From contig CM059622.1 of assembly GCA_030435675.1 (NCBI GenBank), forward strand, positions 620,001-684,000: a stretch of DNA of 64,000 bases, given 5' to 3'. Position numbers and translations under genes: made by a program. This document shows positions 56,539 to 64,000 of this stretch, one piece after another. The stretch is from Steinernema hermaphroditum (taxonomy: Eukaryota; Nematoda; Chromadorea; Rhabditida; Steinernematidae). Position 1 is the first letter of the stretch; every line of letters begins with the position of its first letter. The notes beneath the pieces were generated by a model. That model was not told the origin of the DNA. It worked only from the letters and a program-made list of their open reading frames with translations, and did not search any database.

Positions 56539-59500
56539 TCACTGAAAAGCCAAATCGACGACTTCCAATGCACATCCCCAACTGACGGTGAACCCATTTC
56601 CCGCATGACCGTAGTTGTGGATGATCTTCGCCTTCGACTTCTCCGACTGCACCATCTCCAGCCGGATCTGATCTCTTCCCGGCCTCAGTCCACTCCACAT
56701 CGACTTGATCTTGACGTTGTTCATCGCCGGTTGGATCTGCGCGTATCTGGCTCTGATGCCGTCGATATCTTCTTGCGTTATTTCCAGGTCGGCACGGCCG
56801 TCCTGCTTGACCGTTCCCATGAATACGGTATTGATTCTGAAAGGGTCTTTGAGGGTGGAAGGGTGGAGGCGGATTACGTCGGGAAAGTGAACGTGGCGAA
56901 GTCCAAGTAGACGAAGTTCTTCTGCCACGGGGCGTCGATCTCCAAGATGACTCCACGGATAGGGTACACGTTGGACGCGTCTCCGTCGTTGGCCACGATG
57001 CCGCCATTGAGCCCGGCGCAGTTGACTACTACGTCATACTTGTCGGCAAGCTGAAAAGGACATGATGCATCACGATTGTATGTATCCGGAACGTTAAAAA
57101 CGGACAAGGAAAAGGAGGAATTTTAGTAGCGAATTGAGTGTAAACAGGGAAGTTCAATGTCCATCTATACTTGTCCTGTTTATGGGTCTGGGGGCTAGTA
57201 TCACACCACTATCAAAAGAATTCCAATAGAAGACCTCTCATTTGGCACAGCGATGGTAATGGAGTGTATTATTTGAGTGATCCATCCTTTCTTACCGGCG
57301 AGTTACCAGTCTCACTCTGGCGATTCACAATTGATCAATATATAGTCAAACTGACAATTTTGACTGTAAAGTCTTCATGTTAGAGATGCCGCCTCGGTGA
57401 ATTTGGCTTGGACCTAAACCGAGCCGCTTTTATCAAAAAAACGTTTGTTTGGGTTGTTTGAGATGTTAGGTTGGTTTACGAGAAGAATTTTTTTTCAGGT
57501 TTCATTTTTATATAGGTTTCCAGGTGTGTTGTTTCAGCCCTGGCACCAACCGTCATTGCTTCTTTCTACACAAATTTAACGGTTTCGCTTCTTGGTGCAC
57601 ACTTTACAATTGCACCCATGTTGACCTTTATAAGAACAAGACCACCTGACCGCCTTTATGGCAGCATTTAGAAGAAAACGTGATGCGAAAAGAACGCAGA
57701 AAGCGACAAATTAAATGACATCATTGTGTATTTGATTTTCGAAGAAAAGAGGGATATCATATGCGGGAAAGTGAACGTGGCGAAGTCCAAGTAGCTACCC
57801 ACAACTTGATTAAACCTTCGTTCATTTTTCTGGGGGATAGGGATTGAGCTAATCCGTTTCTCGTCAACGGAAATGTTTTTCGTCTTGTTTGTCTGTGCGC
57901 ATTCACTTCCTTTCAAAACAAGTCGTCTCTGGATGACGTATTCCAGGAATGGATAATGAGTCACATAAAATCCCGAGGGCGACAAAGTGACAAACAAATT
58001 CAGTCCCTATACTCCTCCTATCCCAAACATGAATTTTGGCTATGATCGGAGATGGACATCGGTTCTGTCGTATATCCGTGTCAGCCGTTCAGTCGGCCAG
58101 CCGTCTAGGCCGATCCGATCCGTTCCTGCCTATCTCTGGCTAAAGGTTTTCCCTGTACTCGTCTTATCCTAAACATCAGGATGAGCCCACCTCTGAGCTA
58201 AACATCAGGATGATGCCCACCTCTGAGCTTAGCCAACACTGTTTTTGTGTGATTCACTATGCCTTCTTGGAATGCGTCATTCAGAGACGACTTGTTTTGA
58301 AAGGAAGTGAATGCGCACAGACAAACAAGACGAAAAACATTTCCGCTGAAGACGAGCGGATCAGCCGTTCAGTCGGTTGGCCAGCCGTCTGAATCGAGCC
58401 GATCCGTTCTGCCCATCTCTGGCTGTGATAAAGGTTTTTTTTGTGTTCCATTTTAAGGGAAGGATCCGAATTTATTTATTTTGAGAAATGAGTATTTAAA
58501 GGGGAACGAAAAACCTGGCAGTCATCAAGGCTAACAAGGGAAAAGGGTGATTTCAAAAATTATCATTTAACTAGTCTCTCCCTTGTGAGCTTTGGAGTTC
58601 GTCTCCTTTAATCCCTGGATGTCGAGTTCCATGAAAGAACGCCGAGACGCCCCTTTATCGATCTCGGCGGAACGCGCACAAGAAATGCGTCAGTTGTTTT
58701 TGCGCCTTTCCGCGTGGAGTTTGCTCTGTTCTTATGTGGCCGATGTGTCTCTTTTCAGTGATTTCCCCGTGAGGTCACTCACCATTGCCGTCGATTATTC
58801 GGAGTTTAGTATAAAATTAAAAGTGAGTTCTTTTTCACTTAGACTGGATCCATGTTCAAACGTCTTCCGGCACAGAGTCGTCCTTTTCTGGGATCCTTTT
58901 TTGGCATGGGGACCGTCAAAGAGGGGGAAAGATACTGGGGTGGTTACAGTCCATGAAGGCCTGTCATTCTATTCACTGTGCCTATTTTCAGATACTACTT
59001 TCTCAGGTCTATAACTTGAAGGTGTTGCTTCACCATCGAGTGTCACACAACGTCTTAAATGTGAGTTCACTTTCTTAAGGTATTGTTCTATCACAGAGTC
59101 AGTGTTTTGCATTATTTACAATTATTCGCTTTTTTATAATCAAAACATTGATTTCTGTGACTCATAAGTGGCTTTTTGAAGCATATTTCTGACCTGAAAC
59201 CGTTTCAAGCGTTCTTCTTGAGATCTGAGAGGAACGCTTGAAATGTTTTTATGGTCCAGCTATATTTCTATTTTTGCTGCTTTCAGATCAAACTAGCGTC
59301 TATCGCTCGAAGGTGTTGCTTCACCATCGAGCGTCTACATCTATTATTTTTATTTATATTATTCTGATTATTAATAAATTTGAATTTATCGTATCTGGAG
59401 TTATATTGTCCACGGGATAAAGAAGCTGTTCTGTTGTTCTGTTCTCTCATTCGGAGAGGAGAGTTGTTTTGATTGTGTGACGTGGGAATAAGTGGTGGCA

Positions 59501-61206
59501 CACAAACAAGTCAGACCAGAGAACACTTCGAGGGATTGGCTGAATGCCCTCATTATCGCTAAGGCGCTCAATGGAAATTGAATAAATGTAGAAGCTATCT
59601 AGTGCACACTCCAGGTGGAACACGTAAAAAGTTAAGCTTAACAAAGGGGACAACGCCTGCGTATCAAGACACATTCTACAGTTTGAGGGAGACCACGGCG
59701 AGGCTTGACTGAGAAAATAGCACGCCTACCTCATTCACAGTTTTGATCTGTTGCTTCACAAATTTCGTATTGTACTTCTTCTTGAGAATCTGATACATCC
59801 AGGGGACATAGGCGCGACCTTCCGTTGTGAACGACGTGTAGTGGATACCGTAGATTTCATCGGCAGCATAGGGGAATTGCTCGAGTTCGTGGGCGCGGAG
59901 AAAGTGGAAATCGAAGGCGTAATCACCATAATTGATTTGCTGGAAATTGTATTATTCACTGATGTACAAAATATCAGATGGATGAAGACATGAAGCCGAT
60001 ATCTGGCTCGAAAGATGCATTTCTGATGATAGTGACCTTACCTGAGAGATCAGGTTGGTGATGTTCTTGGAGAGGATGTATCCTGACACTCGCTGGACTC
60101 CACTCACTCCGCCGACTTCTTTGAAGATCTGCGAGAAACGCTGGTAGGAGAGATGACCCCATTTTCTAAGAAATGTGACGTTTTTATTCATCCCAGAATG
60201 TTAACTTAATCAGCTCATATTTCAAGGAATGGAATACATTTCAATAAAGTTCAATATTCACAACAAACAATATTCAAAGATCCATTTGAGCCAAATCGAG
60301 CCGATTCGTATCACCCAGTCAGGGATCGCTCTATATACTGAGGAATCTATGTATAACTTGGCTTATTTGCACTAACCCAATCTGTCTTGGTCTTGATGCC
60401 GATCGAGACCGAAATCAAAATGAGTCCGAGCCGAGCCCGGGTTTGGTTTAAAAAACCTTTGTGGATTCAAGTTACACATGAGGCAAAGTCGAAGATCAAC
60501 TCAAACGGGAAGTGGAATCGTGATACAGCTAATACGATCAGAAAACAGGTTCGCTAAGATAAAAAATGAAGGCTTTGATGGGAAAAATGTGTGACGATAG
60601 ATCAGTTTCAGTTTGGCTAACAATGGTCATATCGAAAGTTGTGGTACAAAAAAACCTTAAAACAATCTGTCTTTTGAAGTCTGTAGAAGGAAAATTACTG
60701 GTGACTGTTGTAAACCCCTTAATGTGGTTTGACTGTGATCGTGTTGTTGGAGCGACTACTGTACTGCATCCAAAGGAAACAACAAAATGTTTTGATCTCG
60801 GGCGGGCTCGAACCGCCGGCCTTCTGTGTGTTAGATAGATGTGATAACCACTACACCACGAGATCACGCTGGGACTAGCCAACCACAAATTACTTGAGGA
60901 TTCCAGAGTTCCGTTCCAGTTCCACTCACCTGTATTTGCCGTTGTCGAGGCGGAAGAGGCCGGCGGGCCCCCAGCTGGTCGTCTCGTTGAAGTCGCGGTC
61001 GAAGAAGATGGTCACGTCGACGGTCGGGTCGCGCTCCTTGAACGCCAGTGCCGTCGACGTGCCGATCACACCCGCGCCGATGATCGCCACCCGTTTCGCT
61101 GCAGAAACGGCCCCTTTATGTCCGATTAACTGACTCCAACAAACTCACGCTGACCCTGGACAATCACACACAAACAGATGACTAGAGAGACGACTAGGAG
61201 CCTCAT
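56539..61206 (-). CDS. Secreted D-aspartate/D-amino-acid oxidase, copy B
   Basis: I read six minus-strand exons: 61206-61149, 61098-60930, 60165-60042, 59939-59730, 57050-56878 and 56836-56539, giving 343 residues. It has a clear signal peptide (MRLLVVSLVICLCVIVQGQ), then [47 protein letters not shown] and IIHNYGHAGNGFTVSWG. There is no SKL tail. It is the paralogue of copy A, with the same exon borders, except that the last intron of A is missing and the two exons are fused cleanly. Intron 4 is 2.7 kb and full of repeats, including a fragment of its own exon 5. Intron 2 holds a tRNA-Val gene at the same site as in copy A. CTTTCAG ends three bases before the ATG, fitting trans-splicing. Its substrate is presumably D-Asp/D-Glu, acting outside cells. 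Confidence 0.91.
57764..57794 (-). repeat. 31-bp exact copy of oxidase exon 5 inside intron 4
   Basis: The sequence is identical to 56880-56910, part of exon 5 of copy B (coding YLDFATFTFP), and has the same orientation. It is followed by unrelated sequence. It may be the remnant of another oxidase copy or of a slippage event. Confidence 0.75.
57848..58365. repeat. Large inverted repeat, arms about 118 bp, in oxidase B intron
   Basis: The arms at about 57848-57965 and 58247-58365 are reverse complements, with a central identical stretch of more than 60 bp and a spacer of about 280 bp. Both arms keep an open frame reading VIQRRLVLKGSECAQTNKTK. The spacer holds a CAGAGATG-type repeat end (near 58.13 kb) and a 30-bp tandem duplication at 58170-58229. 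Confidence 0.8.
58170..58229 (+). repeat. Tandem duplication, about 30-bp unit
   Basis: Two consecutive units start TAAACATCAGGATGA and end CCCACCTCTGAGC. They differ by a short insertion. Confidence 0.75.
59015..59331 (+). repeat. Pair of duplicated hairpins in oxidase B intron
   Basis: GAAGGTGTTGCTTCACCATC occurs at 59018 and again at 59309 in direct orientation. In the second copy the flanks CTCGA and TCGAG extend the pairing, so each unit can fold as a short stem-loop. The function is unknown. Confidence 0.6.
60793..60865 (-). tRNA. tRNA-Val (AAC), in oxidase copy B, one stem mismatch
   Basis: It is identical to the tRNA-Val at 41198-41270 except for one base: the anticodon stem reads TCTAT in place of TCTGT, so position 30 (A) faces C40. 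Acceptor, D and T arms are intact. It sits 64 bp from exon 2, the same spacing as in copy A. It may be weakly functional or a young pseudogene. Confidence 0.85.
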
Positions 61207-61366
61207 GGCCTGAAAGTGACTGTCGCCTCGGCTTCCGAAGGCCTTTTAACGACGCCCAGCAGCGCAAACAGTTCTTGTGGACGCTGTCCATCCCTCCCCC
61301 TCGCCACGCGATGAATAGCCACGCCTCACAATATTTATTGGCGCACGTATTTACAACCAAAATCGC

Positions 61367-63371
61367 CTAAAGTTTGCTGCTATTGAAGGCGGCGTCGACT
61401 TTCGCGTCGATATGTTCGACGACCTCCAGCGCGCAGCCCCAGCCGAGGGTGAATCCGTTTCCGCCGTGGCCGTAGTTGTGGATCAGCTGTAAAAAGTGAC
61501 ACTTGCAAAGAGGGACAAATAACGGTTCAATACCTGGTACTCCTTTCCGGACGGCGTTCGGCGCATTTCGGTTTCCAAGCGAATTTCGGGACGTTCGGGG
61601 CGCAGGGCCGGGAACTCAGCGATCACCTTGGCGTCCTGAAACACCAACCGTTTGGAAGAAGGTTCGTCAAGAATAGGGGAAACTTCGAAGCTATCGTCAA
61701 GATCAAATAAGAGTCGACTAAACGATGGAAAGCGCCAGAGAGAGACTCAGATTCTATGGATGCAGAAAAGCGAAAATTCATTTTCGCAGAAGCAAAATCT
61801 AAGTTCCCTTAGTACCTCCTGTACATTTGTACCTCTTGGACGCTCATAATCATCAAAAAAGGTCAGGTCGACATGAAAATAGCCTTTTTGAGCCACATGG
61901 GATCTTGAAATCCTTCCTTCCTCACCTTGAAAGTAGGATGAATCTCCAAATACCGCTTCCAGATATCGTCCCTGTCCGCCTTCGTGATCTCCATATCTGA
62001 TCGTCCGGGCTGCTTCAGCGATCCCAAAATCACCGAATTCGTCCTAAAAAGTGGACAGTTAATAACATCCCACATATCCACGTAAATCCAATAAACGAGC
62101 GGAAAAAAGGGCCGCTGAGGTGACCCAATTAGCCACCCCGGCGTTGGGAAATTCACGTACATCGGGATGGTGAACGTGCAGAAGTCCTTGTAGTTGAAGT
62201 GCGTCTGCCACGGCGCCTCGACTTCGATGGCGACGCCGAAGTTCGGGTTGACGGTGTTGTCGTCGCCGGCCACTTTGCCGCCGTCCAGTCCGGCGCAGTT
62301 GATGACAAAGTCGAAGTGTTCGCCGAGTTCGTTGAGGTCGGCGACCTTCTTGTGCTCGAAGCGCACGTTTTCGTACTTCTCGATCTGTTCGCGGAGCCAC
62401 GGCACGTAGCGGCGGCCTTCCGATGCGTAGGCGGTGTAGTGGATGCAGTGTCTGAAATGGTAGTGGTTAGAAATAATATAAAAAAGGGCAACAACACGTC
62501 TTAAGCCCCATTTGGCTAACCCTAAGCTGCCCTTAGCAACTTCAGTATCAGCGGAAACAGTAAAATCTGCTGACAGCTTTTGACAGCTCTGACAAGTTTT
62601 CAAACAGCATGCCTTTGTTTGAGGTTGATTGGAACACCCGTCTCTTCAGGAACTCAAAGTTTCATTCAGTTGCCAAGAAGGTGAGATTCATCGAAATCTT
62701 TGCCCTCCGAATGTCAAGTGATTTACAAAGCATTTCCCCTGGTTTTATTCTTGGATCGGTTTGTTTCATTTCAATTTATAACTTGGCCGAGTCACCATAG
62801 CGAAAGACCGTAGATTCTGAGCCTCGACAAGCAAAAAGTATAGGAAAAAAAAAGATAGGAAAACATTGAGAAATGTGTTTCTGATGCATATAATTACAAT
62901 CAACTTACGGCGACGGGTTGACGAACATCGACTCCATTTCGCGCTTGTCGAGCCAGCGGAAGTTGTACACGATGTCAGCCATATTCTTTTCCTGGCCTTC
63001 CAAAGTGGCACGATTGTCCGACTGGATATGCCCGGAAACGAGCTTCACGCCCGATGAACATCCAATTGTACGGTAGATCCAAGCGAAGCGATCGAACGAG
63101 ATCCGCGCCCAGTTCCTAAATTCGCCAAAGTCACTCAGAATTGTAGCAAATCACGCACTTGTATTCGTATTTGTCCAATCGGAACAGTCCAGCTGGAACG
63201 AAACTGCATGTTTCTTCGAATTTCCGATCGGCAAACAGGGTAACCTGCAAATATCGATATAAACGAACGGGTAACACGGTGACTTACATGGAATTTGGGG
63301 AACTTCTCGAGGATGGCGAGCGCCGACGAGCAGCCAATGACTCCTTGACCGACGACGGCGACTTTGGCCAT
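61367..63371 (-). CDS. Peroxisomal D-aspartate/D-amino-acid oxidase, copy C
   Basis: I read seven minus-strand exons: 63371-63288, 63244-63159, 63115-62909, 62451-62161, 62043-61926, 61635-61534 and 61486-61367, giving 335 residues. There is no signal peptide: the protein begins [13 protein letters not shown], with the FAD-binding glycines near the N-terminus. Other blocks are [49 protein letters not shown] (substrate Arg) and [17 protein letters not shown]. It ends SSKL, a canonical PTS1 peroxisomal signal. It should oxidise acidic D-amino acids in peroxisomes, like C. elegans DDO-1/DDO-2 or mammalian DDO. It is much more diverged from A and B than they are from each other. It starts 160 bp from copy B in head-to-tail order. 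AATAAA lies about 30 bp beyond the stop. Confidence 0.92.
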
Positions 63372-64000
63372 TTCCGAACTGAAAGAGACTTTCATTGAGA
63401 CGATCCAGTGCTTCGAGGAGAGGGACGAAGCGGAAAGGAGAGTGACGCACACGGAGATGTCGATCGATATGGGACAAAGTCCAGGGAAAGTTCATGGTTG
63501 CACGTGATAATGTGAAAATCACAAAGATGGAGCGAACGCGGTATGTGGAAAGTGGTCGTTCTTGTGCGCATCTAGTAATAAGCAAAGATCAAATTAGAGA
63601 GGTAGGATGACAGAACAAAAGAAAAAGGGGAGCTGGCGGTTCGGATTGGAACTCGGATATCCCAACCAACCGGAGCCGAAGGCGAGAACGACGAACATCC
63701 GCTTAGTAAACTGTATTATCTTGCCTACTATAACACATACATTACCAAGAAAGATTGCCGAGCCGAGCCCGAGTTGAGAAACAGGAAAAAAAAAGACTCC
63801 GGCTCCGTTTGGTTCACCCCGCTTCGCTGGAAGTAAGAAACAGAAATCTAAAGAAGAGAACAAAAATCGTCAGCGGTCACAAGTGGCGCCGTCGCCGATC
63901 AATAATCACGTTTCGTGTCTTGTGAAACGGGGAACCCCCATCGCCAAGCAGTGACTATCGGTTGGTTCCACTAGCACAAAAATCGGACTAATGGCCAAGG
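63372..64000. other. Upstream flank of oxidase copy C
   Basis: CTTTCAG ends seven bases before the copy C start and probably marks the trans-splice site. Between 63.62 and 63.83 kb the sequence has degenerate CGGAGCCGA and CCGAGCCGAGCCCGAG words, like the hAT-like elements at 55.1 and 60.4 kb. No further gene is seen. Confidence 0.5.

Noticed and set aside
58592..59014. 140-codon open frame on the plus strand in the oxidase B intron
   Set aside because: It starts at a non-ATG codon, has no domain, and lies among repeats inside an intron on the opposite strand; composition is not convincing.
62605..62800. 63-codon plus-strand frame inside an intron of oxidase copy C
   Set aside because: No motif, antisense to the host and in AT-rich intron sequence.

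Overview
The window is a piece of a nematode nuclear genome, most likely a rhabditid. The protein-coding genes are interrupted by many introns of about 43-48 bp ending in TTTCAG or close variants. Several start codons lie within about 20 bp of a TTTCAG-like site, as expected for spliced-leader trans-splicing. There are nematode-type chemoreceptor relics, secreted D-aspartate oxidase genes, and many intronic tRNA genes. Nothing is prokaryotic or viral. The host species cannot be named from sequence alone.

Layout, left half (1-36 kb): mostly conserved single-copy genes. In order they are a URI prefoldin-like co-chaperone (+), an FKBP8-type tail-anchored immunophilin (+), a very large secreted sushi/CCP protein of about 1142 residues (+) with three intact tRNA genes in its introns, a RING1/RNF2-type Polycomb E3 ligase (-), TIM44 (+), an unrecognised proline-rich protein (+), an AGGF1-type OCRE/FHA/G-patch protein (-) and an Aurora kinase (+). 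The RING1 and TIM44 genes share a short divergent promoter region of about 300 bp. The proline-rich gene and AGGF1 are convergent.

Layout, right half (36-64 kb): accessory sequence around a family of three D-amino-acid/D-aspartate oxidase genes, all on the minus strand. Copies A (39.9-41.6 kb) and B (56.5-61.2 kb) encode signal-peptide (secreted) forms. Copy C (61.4-63.4 kb) has no signal peptide and ends in the peroxisomal signal SKL. A and B share an almost identical block covering a tRNA-Val gene, the adjacent intron part and exon 2, which looks like gene conversion or recent duplication. The roughly 15 kb between A and B holds two damaged serpentine receptor genes, a retrotransposon gag relic with LTR-like repeats, tRNA relics, a mariner-type MITE, hAT-like repeats and other short repeat families.

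All six structurally complete tRNA genes I found (Trp, His, Lys, Ile, two Val) lie inside introns of genes for secreted proteins. The most interesting features are this nesting, the co-evolution of tRNA-Val with its oxidase host, and a precise intron loss in oxidase copy B. Functional statements rest on motifs I could read. No searches were run, and every exon model is a manual reading of splice sites and reading frames.
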